64,000 bases of DNA from NCBI RefSeq assembly GCF_022869805.1, contig NZ_CP094974.1:2542001-2606000 (forward strand). The letters run 5' to 3'. The position numbers were made by a program, and so were the translations under genes. This DNA is from Halosolutus halophilus (GTDB taxonomy: Archaea; Halobacteriota; Halobacteria; Halobacteriales; Natrialbaceae). The notes beneath the pieces were generated by a model. It did no database searches. It was not told the DNA's origin and saw only the letters and a program-made list of their open reading frames with translations. Below, one piece after another: positions 27,460-36,540 of this stretch; position 1 is the first letter of the stretch; the number at the start of each line of letters is the position of its first letter.

Positions 27460-28650
27460 TTACCAGGCTCGATCGGCGAACGTGAGCGTCCAGTTCGAGG
27501 GGTCGGCGATGGCCGTCCCGGCGACGGTCCACTCGTGACCGCCGTCGGTGGCGAGCGGAACTGCCAGTTGGGTCGTCGGCGAGGCGACCCACGAGAGCGG
27601 GGGCGACGCGTCCGAGACGAACCCGAACTGGGCCAGCACCAGGGCCGACATCCCGTTCCCGCTCGCACAGAGGAGGTCCGCGTCCCGACGATCCGCGACG
27701 ACCCGCTCGAGTATCGCGCGGAGTCCGTCGGTCCGGTGTCGCGTCGACGCGAGCGGTGCGACGTCGAAGAGACGGGTCAGCACCGTGCCGTCACGTTCGG
27801 TCGTCGTTCCCGCGATCACTCCCGCGATCGGTTCGCCCCAACGAGTCGCGAGGTACGCGTCGATCGACCAGAGCGGGTTCCGGAACCGCCACTCGTAGAA
27901 CCGCTCGTCGCGGGTAGCGTGCAGCGCCCCCGGCGTCGCCCGGTCCGCGAGCGTCACGAACTGCTTGACCGGCACGTCGGCGAACCGGTTGACGGTCACG
28001 TCCCCCGGGCTCGCGACCAGCGTCTCGCGTGCGCGGTGATATATCGAAGCCGGCGGACGGGCCACGCGCGAGAGGTGCGTCGATCGCCCGCCCCCGCCGT
28101 CGAGCACCGCGGTCGGTCGCTGCAGTCGATAGTACGTCGGGACCGCTCCGACGGGTTCCCAGCCCAGTGCTCGACGCGTCGAGACGTCCCTGCCGCTCGC
28201 GACGTTCGTACAGAGTGCGAAGTCACGGCTCCGGCAGTGCGATTCGAGCCGTTCGAGGAACCGCGACTCGAGCCCCCGGTGGCGGTCGTCGGGCCGGATC
28301 TCGACGTCGGCTGGCTGTCCCACGCTGATTCGCCGATCGCCTGCCGCGAACGCGAGCGTGAAACACGGCACAGCGCCGACGATATCGCCGCCACGCTCGG
28401 CGACGACCATCGGGACGCCGTCGGCGTACGGGTTCTCCTCGTACTTCCACCGGAACCACGCGTCGACCTGTCGTCTCCCGCTCGATTCGTACAGCGCGAG
28501 GACGTCCGCTCGATCGGCAGTCGTGTACGGTCTGACGACGACGTCTTCGTCGTCCCTCGAAGCGGGTGTCCGTTCGGTCGATCGATTCCTCCAGGACCCG
28601 GTCGTCGACTCGCGACCGGACGACCTGCTCGCTGACTCGTCCCGTGCCAT
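27460..28650 (-). CDS. GNAT-type N-acetyltransferase
   Basis: 396 residues with two GNAT-like halves. The first (about 38-180) has VVRPYTTADRADVLALYESSG, the acceptor-facing WFRWKYEENPYADG and the CoA-loop-like IRPDDRHRGLESRFLERL. The second, around 230-390, has YEWRFRNPLWSIDAYLATRWGEPIAGVIAG. WKYEENPYA and WRFRNP motifs recur in haloarchaeal GNATs found in polysaccharide loci. It probably acylates amino sugars or surface glycans in the cytosol. A TAACAAAG promoter-like element sits 35 bp upstream. Confidence 0.75.
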   Translation of the reverse strand: MARDESASRSSGRESTTGSWRNRSTERTPASRDDEDVVVRPYTTADRADVLALYESSGRRQVDAWFRWKYEENPYADGVPMVVAERGGDIVGAVPCFTLAFAAGDRRISVGQPADVEIRPDDRHRGLESRFLERLESHCRSRDFALCTNVASGRDVSTRRALGWEPVGAVPTYYRLQRPTAVLDGGGGRSTHLSRVARPPASIYHRARETLVASPGDVTVNRFADVPVKQFVTLADRATPGALHATRDERFYEWRFRNPLWSIDAYLATRWGEPIAGVIAGTTTERDGTVLTRLFDVAPLASTRHRTDGLRAILERVVADRRDADLLCASGNGMSALVLAQFGFVSDASPPLSWVASPTTQLAVPLATDGGHEWTVAGTAIADPSNWTLTFADRAW

Positions 28651-28685
28651 GGCGATCGGTGAGCCGACCTGACGACCGATGCGAG

Positions 28686-28694
28686 CTTTGTTAG
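28686..28694 (-). promoter_or_regulatory. TAACAAA element upstream of the GNAT gene
   Basis: Minus-strand CTAACAAAG, ending 35 bp before the start codon at 28650. One of a set of eleven similarly oriented sites in 28-64 kb. Confidence 0.5.
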
Positions 28695-28711
28695 GAGCGT
28701 CTTTGGAGCGA

Positions 28712-30514
28712 CTACGACTCGCCGGGCGGTTCGCTGTCGACGGCGTACATCCGGAACTCGTCGTTGGAGATCACCTTGTCCGCGCTCGGATCGGTCTCGA
28801 CGCCGGCGATCGCGTCCTCGCTGTAGTCGAGTTCCTGATAGACCCCGACCTCGCGGGTTTCGTCCCACTCGGTGATGGTGAGATAGTAGTCGGTGCCGTG
28901 GTACGCACCGCTGTAGTTCCCGGCTTCGAACTCGGTGGCGTTGACCTCGCCGCTCGCGGCCGATGCGCCGCTCAGCACTCCCTCGCGTTCGACGCCGTTG
29001 ATCCCGTGATCGTACCGGTACGGATCGTAGCCGAGTCCGACGTGTGGGCGTTCCTCGGCGGCGTGGTCGAACGCGGATTCGTAGCCGCTGTACTTCTCGT
29101 CGGTCACGTGCTGGTTGGGATCGTAGATAAGTGGCGACGAGAAGACCGTCATCAGACCGAGGACGAGACAGGCCCCGAGTACCACCGCGGCGATCGCGTT
29201 CGCACCGGGTCGCGAGACGAGCGACGAGAGGCCGCCGATCACCTGTGCGATGGCGATCCCCGCGAGGATCGTCACGAGGACGAAGATGAACCCGACCTGG
29301 CGAAACGCCATCGTCGGCGTGCCGAGGATGTAGACCAGGAAGATCCCGCCGAGCGGCACCAGCGCGAGGCCGAAGTAGGTGACGAACGACTTCGTCTCCC
29401 GATCGAGTTTCGTCCGCCCAATCCACGTCGCGAGGACGAACAGGCCGACGACGAGGGCGATCAGCGCCATCTCGAGGAACAGTTTGACGAACAGTTCGCC
29501 GAGACTGGCACCGATATCCGTCAGCGACGACTCGGCCTGGTCAACCTCGGCGCCGGCGCCGATGTCCGCCACGAACAGTCCGTAGATGAGGCCTCGGACG
29601 GCGCGTCTGAACGTCTCGCTGCTCATCACCCAGAGGGTGAAGAGCGACCCGAGGACGACCGTGTGGGCGTAGGTCGTCGGATGCTCCACGATCGGGTGGT
29701 CGTCGTACCGTCTGCGAGCGAGGAACTGGACCCCGGCGATCGCTCCGAGCAGGACGACCACGTTGAGCATCTGCTGGGGGTGGACGAGCAGGAGCGTGAT
29801 CCCGGTCACGTAGATGAGGACGCTAAAGGGGGACAGCCCGAACGGCAGCCGTTCGATCGTCGCCCGCCGCCGGAGGTACGCGACGAACGCAAAGATGACG
29901 ACGGGGGCCAGGAAGAGCGCGTTCGAGTTCGTGTGTACCCCCATGTGCGTCGCGATGTTGTTGATCGGCAACACCATCCAGGAGACGATCGCCGCGACGC
30001 CGATCGCCAGTTCGTCGCCGGTCACGTCTCGAACGACGAGGGGGACGAACAGCAGGAAGGGGACGAACAGCGCGACCACGGACAGGAGCAAGCCGCGTTC
30101 GATCGGAACGCCGCCGACGAAGTGGAAGATCGACGCGAGCGAGTGCAGCCCCGGATAGAACAGTTCGTGGGGAGCGATCTGCCCCTCGACGATGTCGCGC
30201 GTCCAGCCCAGATGCGTCAGCGCGTCACCCATGCCGGAAAAGCGGTAGTTCCGGATCAGCGGCAGGCTCACGATCGCCGTCGTCGTCAGCGCACCCAGTC
30301 CGATCCCGATCGCCTGCGGGCGGCCCCGGTAGGCCAGGGCCGTACTGACGGCAATCGCCAGTGCGATCGCGAACGCGGCCCACGTCACCGTCGGTGTCGC
30401 AGTGTACAGCGACGCCTCGTAGGCCGTCGCCGGATTCGCCCGCGCGACGAGAATCCCGATCGCGACGGCGGCGAACCCCACGGCGAAGGTTCCGTCGACC
30501 GTCGCCCGCCTCAT
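28712..30514 (-). CDS. Large multi-pass membrane protein, GT-C-like
   Basis: 600 residues with about 12-13 hydrophobic segments and a hydrophilic C-terminal domain of about 120 residues. The first external loop has ARANPATAYEASLYTATP, and a later loop has GMGDALTHLGWTRDIVEGQ, an Asp-rich motif of the type that binds metal and lipid-phosphate sugar in GT-C glycosyltransferases. It is paralogous to the protein encoded at 45250. Probable role: transfer of sugars from polyprenyl-phosphate donors at the cell surface. A GGGAGGGA Shine-Dalgarno precedes the ATG. Confidence 0.75.
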   Translation of the reverse strand: MRRATVDGTFAVGFAAVAIGILVARANPATAYEASLYTATPTVTWAAFAIALAIAVSTALAYRGRPQAIGIGLGALTTTAIVSLPLIRNYRFSGMGDALTHLGWTRDIVEGQIAPHELFYPGLHSLASIFHFVGGVPIERGLLLSVVALFVPFLLFVPLVVRDVTGDELAIGVAAIVSWMVLPINNIATHMGVHTNSNALFLAPVVIFAFVAYLRRRATIERLPFGLSPFSVLIYVTGITLLLVHPQQMLNVVVLLGAIAGVQFLARRRYDDHPIVEHPTTYAHTVVLGSLFTLWVMSSETFRRAVRGLIYGLFVADIGAGAEVDQAESSLTDIGASLGELFVKLFLEMALIALVVGLFVLATWIGRTKLDRETKSFVTYFGLALVPLGGIFLVYILGTPTMAFRQVGFIFVLVTILAGIAIAQVIGGLSSLVSRPGANAIAAVVLGACLVLGLMTVFSSPLIYDPNQHVTDEKYSGYESAFDHAAEERPHVGLGYDPYRYDHGINGVEREGVLSGASAASGEVNATEFEAGNYSGAYHGTDYYLTITEWDETREVGVYQELDYSEDAIAGVETDPSADKVISNDEFRMYAVDSEPPGES

Positions 30515-30593
30515 CTCGTCTCCCTCCCGACGCGTTGCGATGGGTAATCGATACGCATACGCATGTGTCGAGAAGAGCCACGGCTATCGTGCG

Positions 30594-30602
30594 GTTTGTT
30601 AT
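30594..30602 (-). promoter_or_regulatory. ATAACAAA element upstream of the 600-aa membrane protein
   Basis: Minus-strand ATAACAAAC, about 80 bp before the start. A leadered message is plausible because the gene has a Shine-Dalgarno site. Confidence 0.45.
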
Positions 30603-30810
30603 ATTGCTCCTACGATAGGGGCCAGAATCCGACGGTCCTGGCCACCCAACCGACCGCTCCCGCCGATCGGACGGGTACCGACTGTACGGTACCCCTGACG
30701 GTCAGGCGCGCGTGGCTACGAGTCGGTTTCTTCGTCGCCGACAGTTCAACGGTGGTGGCGATTTTTGTACGCGTTCGTGATCCGTCCAGGGCGAACGCGA
30801 ACCCCCAGTT

Positions 30811-32151
30811 ATGGCCTTTACCATCACCGATCTCACCGCCGACGGGACGACCCTCGAGTGTACGGTTCGGGCGTCACCCGATCTCCAGCGGTTTCTCACT
30901 GACGAACCGTTCAGGACCAGCTACGACGTCCCGATCGAGGACGTTCCCGAAGGCGTGCTCGCCGTTCCCGCGCTCGCACAGCTCTGTCCCGTCGCGTGGG
31001 CCAACGGGGCCGACGTCTACGTCGACGAGGTAGACGCGACGTTCGCCCGCGCGCTCGAAGACGTCAAGGCCACGCTGCTCTCGATGTACGACTTCATGGA
31101 GGGCGGGCGACTCTTTGTCCGTCGGACGATCGATCCCGAACCTGCTCACGGGACCGACGCGCCCGATTCAGACCGTGCCGGGGACGCGGACGGCGAGAGC
31201 GGTCTGCTGTTCACCGGCGGCGTCGACTCGACGTGTTCGTACGTTCGCCACCGCGAGGAGTCTCCGACCCTGATCAGTATTCGCGGCTGGACGATCACGC
31301 CCGATCGCGACGACGACGAGAAGTGGGACCAGTTGCGCGCGCGCGTCACGCGATTCGCCGACGATCACGGCCTCGATACGGCGTTCGTCGAGTCGAACGT
31401 ACTCGCCGCGCTCGATCACCCGATGTTGCTGGCCCACTACAAGCGGTTCGTCGACGGCGCGTGGTACAGTTCCGTCGGCCACGGACTCGGCCTGCTGGGC
31501 CTCTGTGCGCCGCTGGCCTACGCGCGCGCGATGGACGACATCTACGTCGCCGCGACCCACTGGGAGGGAATCGACCTCGAGTGGGGGTCCCGGCCCGACA
31601 TCGACGACTACGTCCGGTGGACCGGCACGCAGTGCCACCACGACGGCTACGGCCTCACCCGGCAACAACGGGTGGACGTGATCGCGGACTACGTTCGCGA
31701 CGCGGATCCCGACCTCCAGTTGCAGACCTGCAACGATCGCATGGACGGCAACTGCGGCGCGTGCGAGAAGTGTTACCGGACCGCAGTCGGGCTTCGGCTC
31801 TCGGGGCTCGATCCGACCGATCACGGCTACCCCTTCGACGACGCGGACTACCACGACCTGCGCCGATCGCTCGAACGCGGCGAGTGGGTGCTCGGCCAGG
31901 ACGAACGGTACATGTGGGAAGACATCCGCGATCGAGTCCGGGAGACCGAGCCAACCTCGCCGCCCGAACGCGCGTTCTTCGAGTGGCTCGCCGACGCCGA
32001 CCTCGAGGATCTCGTCGCGGAGTCTGCGCCGCCGCTTCTCGATCGACTCCTCCGAGCGGGCGCGCGGAACGCCCCGAATAGCGCCTACAACGCGCTCTAT
32101 CCCGCTTACTCGACGGCGAAGTCCGGGTTCGACCGCGTTCGATCGCGCTGA
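30811..32151 (+). CDS. PP-loop ATPase-like protein of a surface-polysaccharide locus
   Basis: 446 residues. The PP-loop motif is clear: SGLLFTGGVDSTCSYVRH (about 130-147), an SGGxDS variant that adenylates substrates in the N-type ATP pyrophosphatase family (QueC, GuaA, TilS). A zinc-like cluster follows (CNDRMDGNCGACEKCYR, about 310-326), resembling QueC-type C-termini. Family members usually amidate or thiolate small molecules or RNA. Placed among glycan genes, it may activate an acidic sugar or another precursor; this is inference. Divergent from the 600-residue membrane protein. Confidence 0.7.
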   Translation: MAFTITDLTADGTTLECTVRASPDLQRFLTDEPFRTSYDVPIEDVPEGVLAVPALAQLCPVAWANGADVYVDEVDATFARALEDVKATLLSMYDFMEGGRLFVRRTIDPEPAHGTDAPDSDRAGDADGESGLLFTGGVDSTCSYVRHREESPTLISIRGWTITPDRDDDEKWDQLRARVTRFADDHGLDTAFVESNVLAALDHPMLLAHYKRFVDGAWYSSVGHGLGLLGLCAPLAYARAMDDIYVAATHWEGIDLEWGSRPDIDDYVRWTGTQCHHDGYGLTRQQRVDVIADYVRDADPDLQLQTCNDRMDGNCGACEKCYRTAVGLRLSGLDPTDHGYPFDDADYHDLRRSLERGEWVLGQDERYMWEDIRDRVRETEPTSPPERAFFEWLADADLEDLVAESAPPLLDRLLRAGARNAPNSAYNALYPAYSTAKSGFDRVRSR

Positions 32152-32525
32152 TCGTCGTCGGCGTCGCCCTCCAGTAGTCGCGGGCGATCCTGGTTTCGTT
32201 CACCACACTGAACGGTGACACAGTGTGAAGATAGCGGGACCGACTCCCCGGCCGTTCTCTACGACCGATCGATACGGGCGTTACGATTTCGGAACTCGAG
32301 AGTTCGTCCCGTGGTGGCGCTGTCTTCTCACCGGTTCGATCGAACCCGGCACCGATCAACCGCGCCCTGACGGACGACTCCGTCCGGATACACCACGAGC
32401 ACCGCCGGGCGGACCGCCGCTCTCCCCGAGCGGGTAGAACGTGTAACCGTGGGACACTGTATCGGCAGACCGTCGAGGCCGTTCACGATCCGATTCGGTG
32501 CGATCGCGCCGGAACGATACTCCGT
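32152..32525. other. Convergent gap, no gene seen
   Basis: 374 bp between two convergent genes. A short dyad CACACTGAACGGTGACACAGTGTG (about 32200-32225) may form a hairpin between the two stops. Otherwise nothing seen. Confidence 0.35.
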
Positions 32526-34118
32526 CTACTCCATGTAGCCGAGTCCCTTCAACCGGTCCTCGACGTCGGCAAAGTCGTCGTCGACCGTATCGCCTTGCTC
32601 GCGCTGGGAAACGTCGACGCGTTCGACTTTCGTCGTCGACGGGGGCGCGTCCGGGTCGAAGGCGTCGAACAGCACCCGTCCGTCGGCGTTCTTCGGGACC
32701 GGTTCGCCGATTCCGTGCAGCAGGGTCGGGGCGACGTCGACGACGCGTGCGCCGCGCAACGTCGCCCCCTGGTCGATCGACGGTCCGCGACAGAGGACGA
32801 TCCCTTCCATGCGGTGGCTCGCCGTGGTCGATCCCGTATCGCCGAACGGTTCGTCCGTGATCGAGTTGCGTGCCTCGTAGCCGTCGATGGCGTTGACGAT
32901 GAGATCGGGAGAGGCGTCGTCGGTGGGGAACAGCTCGTCGCCGTCGAAGACCTCGAGCAGGGCCGTCCCGTCATCGTCGGTGACCGATTCGAAGAGGGCG
33001 ACGAGTTCGCGCTTGAGTTCCGGGACGTCGCCCGGGTCGACGACCCCGTCGTCGAAGCGATCCGTATCGTTGATGTAGACGTTGCCGGCGTCGTGAACGA
33101 ACGCCGTGGTCCGATCGTAGTCGACGTCGTAAAGCGCGTGATCGCCCGGGATCTGTTCGGCGACCGAGTCGACCAGTCGCCGCGGGAGCGTCGAGACGAT
33201 CAGTTCTTCGGAGATCCCCACCCGATCGAGCGCATCGGTGATCCGGTCGCGCGAGATGCCGAGACTCGCGAGTGCCCCCCGCGTGCCGTCGTCTTCCTCC
33301 CGGAACAGGTAGCCGTCCCGCTCGAGGAAGTGATTGACGTAGACCAGTTCGTGGATCGGCCCGAACCCGTGATCGGAGACCACGTAGAGGTCTGCGTCGT
33401 GGTCGTCCGCGTAGGCCATGACCTCGCCCAGCAGGTCGTCCAGTAGTTTGTAGTGTTTGAGCAGCAGTTCCTCGTCCCAGACGAGGTGCTGGAAGCGATC
33501 GGGGGCCGTGAAGACGAAGAAGAACAGTCGCCAGTCGTCGCCGGCGCCCTCCATCTGTAGCCGGAGGAGTTCCCGGCGCTTCGCGAGCAGTTCCTCGACG
33601 GCGTCCCGGAACTCGTCGAGTCGATCGGCGTAGTCGGGGTAGTCCAGACTGATCTCGTAGTCGGGAATCCGGTCGGCGATTTCGTCGCGGAGGGCGGGCG
33701 GATGCGTGAACTCCCGATCCGTAGACGGCGTCATCATCCCCGTCACCACGGTCCCGTCGATCTCCCGTGCGGGGTAGGTCATCGGGACGTTTCCGACGTG
33801 GGCGGGGCCGACCCGCTCCCAGAGGGTCGGTTGCCGGACGTCGTAACTCGTGTACATCTCGTGGGAGTACTCCGGAGAGAGGTTCTGGAACCCGTAGATG
33901 CCGTGTTTGTCGGGCCACACGCCGGTCGCGATCGACGGCCACGCCAGCGGGGTCGTCGGTGGGCGGGTACTCTCTAGCGTCCCGGACGCCCCTTCCTCGC
34001 GCATCCGAGCGAAGTTGGGCAGGTCGCCGCCGTCGCTCCACTGTTCGATGAGTCGCCACGGCACGCCGTCGAGACCGAGCACGAACGCGCGCTCGGTCGT
34101 CTGTGAAGATCCGCTCAT
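32526..34118 (-). CDS. Alkaline-phosphatase-superfamily phosphodiesterase (type I PDE/NPP-like)
   Basis: 530 residues. Metal ligand D17 in VLGLDGVPW, nucleophile region PPTTPLAWPSIATG (Thr55/56), KHGIYGF, and the second metal site VVSDHGFGP; FFVFTAPDRFQHLVWDE is also typical. It hydrolyses or transfers phosphoesters; in archaeal glycan loci a phospho-sugar or lipid-linked substrate is likely. The C-terminus DVEDRLKGLGYME resembles the tails of three other proteins in this window. ATG 34118 is chosen over an upstream in-frame extension. Closest paralogue: 55818. Confidence 0.85.
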   Translation of the reverse strand: MSGSSQTTERAFVLGLDGVPWRLIEQWSDGGDLPNFARMREEGASGTLESTRPPTTPLAWPSIATGVWPDKHGIYGFQNLSPEYSHEMYTSYDVRQPTLWERVGPAHVGNVPMTYPAREIDGTVVTGMMTPSTDREFTHPPALRDEIADRIPDYEISLDYPDYADRLDEFRDAVEELLAKRRELLRLQMEGAGDDWRLFFFVFTAPDRFQHLVWDEELLLKHYKLLDDLLGEVMAYADDHDADLYVVSDHGFGPIHELVYVNHFLERDGYLFREEDDGTRGALASLGISRDRITDALDRVGISEELIVSTLPRRLVDSVAEQIPGDHALYDVDYDRTTAFVHDAGNVYINDTDRFDDGVVDPGDVPELKRELVALFESVTDDDGTALLEVFDGDELFPTDDASPDLIVNAIDGYEARNSITDEPFGDTGSTTASHRMEGIVLCRGPSIDQGATLRGARVVDVAPTLLHGIGEPVPKNADGRVLFDAFDPDAPPSTTKVERVDVSQREQGDTVDDDFADVEDRLKGLGYME

Positions 34119-34180
34119 GTTTGAGTAGTGAGTATCGAGTCGGGAGACTGCCTGCTGGAAAGCAGGTGGCGAGACGAGCG

Positions 34181-34189
34181 CTTTGTTAT
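34181..34189 (-). promoter_or_regulatory. ATAACAAA element upstream of the phosphodiesterase gene
   Basis: Minus-strand ATAACAAAG preceded by T (TATAACAAAG), 63 bp before ATG 34118. Orientation agrees with the gene. Confidence 0.5.
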
Positions 34190-34334
34190 AGAGACGTAAC
34201 AGCACCCTGCGACACACCGGGTCGGCGTGTTCGGTCACCCTACCGATCGGTGTATATTAGTCTTCTGTACGTTTCTGGATCTGTTTCTCCTTACTGGAAC
34301 AGTTCCGTTCGCCGTCAGGATCGAAAAGTGATCA

Positions 34335-34343
34335 ATAACAAAA
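34335..34343 (+). promoter_or_regulatory. ATAACAAA element upstream of the deacetylase gene
   Basis: Plus-strand ATAACAAAA, 45 bp before GTG 34388, facing the gene. The divergent phosphodiesterase has its own copy on the other strand 150 bp away. Confidence 0.5.
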
Positions 34344-34387
34344 CGACCGAACCGAATTCGACACGGGTATGACACACCGTAACCAGG

Positions 34388-35347
34388 GTGGGTGCTGTGG
34401 GTAGCGTCGTGATTTCGCTCGATGCCGAACTCGGGTGGGGGTTTCACGATTTCACGTCGCCACCGCCACGACGGGTCGAGGCGGGTCGTCGCGGCTGGTC
34501 GACCATGCTGGAGTTGCTGGGAGAGTTCGATATTCCCGCGACCTGGGGCGTCGTCGGCCACCTGATGCTGGCATCCTGTGATCGTCGCCACGCCGACCAC
34601 CCCGCTCCCGAGGGGTGGTTCGAGCGCGAACGGACCGACTGGCGCGATCGGGAGGACCTCCGGTTCGGTCCCGATCTCGTCGAGGAACTGCTCGAGTCCG
34701 ACGTCGACCACGAGTTCGCCAGCCACTCGTTCTCCCACGTCCTGTTCGGACACCCGAAGACGGACCGCGAACTCGCGGACGCCGAACTCGAGCGGAGCCG
34801 CGAGATTGCGGCCGAGTGGGACCAGACGATCGACTCGTTCATCTATCCGCGCAACGATATCGGCCACCGCGACGTCCTGGTGGAACAGGGGGTCACCGCG
34901 TACCGCGGCCGGACGCCGAACCGGCACGGTGCCCGTGCCGTCTTCGATTCGACGGTCCGCGACCGATCGTTCCTCGTCGAACCGATCGTCGACGAGTACG
35001 GGCTGGTGAACGTGCCGGCCTCGCTGTTCCTCTTCGGGTTCGAGGGAACGGCGCGGACGGTGGCCGAGTCGATCTGGACGGATCCGATGGTGATGGTCGC
35101 ACGACGAGGGATCGACGAGGCGGCGCGATCGGACGGGATCTTCCACATGTGGCTCCATCCTAACAATCTCACGCACGAGCGGGACGATCGACGGATGCGG
35201 ACGATCCTCTCGTATCTCGATCGGAAGCGCGCCGAGACCGACCTCGCCGTCGAAACGATCGGCAGCATCGCGAATCGAATCAACGTCGCCCGTGGGGCCG
35301 ACGGAACCGTAAGTCCGGTCAACAGACAGCCGATGAGCGGTTATTGA
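34388..35347 (+). CDS. Polysaccharide deacetylase (NodB-like)
   Basis: 319 residues. A catalytic-base-like Asp is in VISLDAELGWGF, followed by the paired metal His of the NodB motif in EFASHSFSHVLFG, then FIYPRNDIGHRDVL, an HxxN-type substrate loop, and the late His in FHMWLHPNNL. This family removes N- or O-acetyl groups from polysaccharides. No signal peptide, so it acts on a cytosolic or lipid-linked precursor. GTG 34388 and GTG 34397 are both possible starts. Confidence 0.8.
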   Translation: MGAVGSVVISLDAELGWGFHDFTSPPPRRVEAGRRGWSTMLELLGEFDIPATWGVVGHLMLASCDRRHADHPAPEGWFERERTDWRDREDLRFGPDLVEELLESDVDHEFASHSFSHVLFGHPKTDRELADAELERSREIAAEWDQTIDSFIYPRNDIGHRDVLVEQGVTAYRGRTPNRHGARAVFDSTVRDRSFLVEPIVDEYGLVNVPASLFLFGFEGTARTVAESIWTDPMVMVARRGIDEAARSDGIFHMWLHPNNLTHERDDRRMRTILSYLDRKRAETDLAVETIGSIANRINVARGADGTVSPVNRQPMSGY

Positions 35348-35401
35348 TCGCCTGAGACGGGAACGGTGGGCTACAGGGACGACGCTGGCTGTACGCCGAT
35401 G

Positions 35402-35410
35402 ATAACAAAG
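35402..35410 (+). promoter_or_regulatory. ATAACAAA element upstream of the Gfo/Idh operon
   Basis: ATAACAAAG, 27 bp before ATG 35437, a spacing suitable for a TATA-like core promoter of a leaderless message. Confidence 0.55.
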
Positions 35411-35436
35411 CCCGCGGACGCCCCGTTCTCGTCCAG

Positions 35437-36540
35437 ATGTCATCACGACTTTTCGGCCGGTTGACCGACTCCAGCGCGCTCACGGTCGGCGTGCTGGGGG
35501 TCGGGAACATCGGCATGGTTCACCTGCAGTCGGCACTCGCGATGCCGAACGTGGCGGTCCAGGCGGCCGCCGACACCGTGCCGGAGAACCGGGAACGGGC
35601 CGAACGAGCCGGTGTGCCGCGAACGTACGACGACTACGTCGAACTCCTCGAAGCCGAGACCCTCGACGCGGCGATCGTGGCCCTCCCGCCGTTCCTCCAC
35701 GCCGACGCCGTCAGCCACGCTGCCGACGCCGGCGTCGACGTCTTCGTCGAGAAGCCGCTGGCTCGATCGACCGAGGAGGCGGACGAGTTGCTCTCGGTCG
35801 CCGATCGTGGGGGGATCGCGGTCGGCGTCGATCACACGCTCCGCTACCAGTCGGACATGCGCGGCGTCAGGCGGGCCTACGAGGAGGGACGCGTCGGCCA
35901 CGTTCCCTACGTCTCGATGACCCGGCTCAACGACAGCCCGCTCGGTCGGCCGCCCGCCGAGGACGACCCGCCCGCCTGGCCGCACGATCCCGCCGCCGCG
36001 GGCGGCGGTTCGCTGTACGAACTCGGGATCCACTGCTTCGATCTCCTCGAGTGGATCTTCGGCGACCTCGAGATCCGCGACGCGGCGACCGGCCACTCGC
36101 TCGACGTCCCGGTCGAGGACGCGGCCACGGTCCTCCTCCGATCGCCGGAGACCGAGACCACGATCACCCTGCACTGTGGCTCCTACCAGTGGGAGGAACT
36201 CCCCGAAGTGAACACCCGGCTCCGACTCGAGGGGGTTACTGGGACGATCAGCAACGACCAGTTCCTCCCCGGGAACTTCTACGCGAGTGCCGCTCGCGCC
36301 GCCCTCGAGAACGTCGCGAAGCGATTCACCGGGAGCGGACCGGACGTATACGCCCCGACGTTCTACCTCGAGGCCCACTACGACGCGCTGGCCGACTTCT
36401 GTGACGCGATCCGCGAGAACGAGACGCCGCCGATCGACGGTGCCGACGGACGGCGGGCCCTCGAACTGGCAGAGACGGCCTACGACCGCGTGCGGACGGA
36501 CGACGGGACGGAAACGGAACTGTCGGAGGTGATGCCGTGA
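35437..36540 (+). CDS. Gfo/Idh/MocA-family sugar oxidoreductase
   Basis: 367 residues. The N-terminal Rossmann domain has GVLGVGNIGMVHLQSA, and the family EKPLA motif occurs in VFVEKPLARSTEEADELL. The C-terminal domain has GGGSLYELGIHCFDLLEWIFG with the usual catalytic His. Such enzymes oxidise or reduce sugars and nucleotide sugars with NAD(P). First gene of a tight four-gene block: its stop overlaps the DUF362 start by 4 nt. Confidence 0.9.
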   Translation: MSSRLFGRLTDSSALTVGVLGVGNIGMVHLQSALAMPNVAVQAAADTVPENRERAERAGVPRTYDDYVELLEAETLDAAIVALPPFLHADAVSHAADAGVDVFVEKPLARSTEEADELLSVADRGGIAVGVDHTLRYQSDMRGVRRAYEEGRVGHVPYVSMTRLNDSPLGRPPAEDDPPAWPHDPAAAGGGSLYELGIHCFDLLEWIFGDLEIRDAATGHSLDVPVEDAATVLLRSPETETTITLHCGSYQWEELPEVNTRLRLEGVTGTISNDQFLPGNFYASAARAALENVAKRFTGSGPDVYAPTFYLEAHYDALADFCDAIRENETPPIDGADGRRALELAETAYDRVRTDDGTETELSEVMP

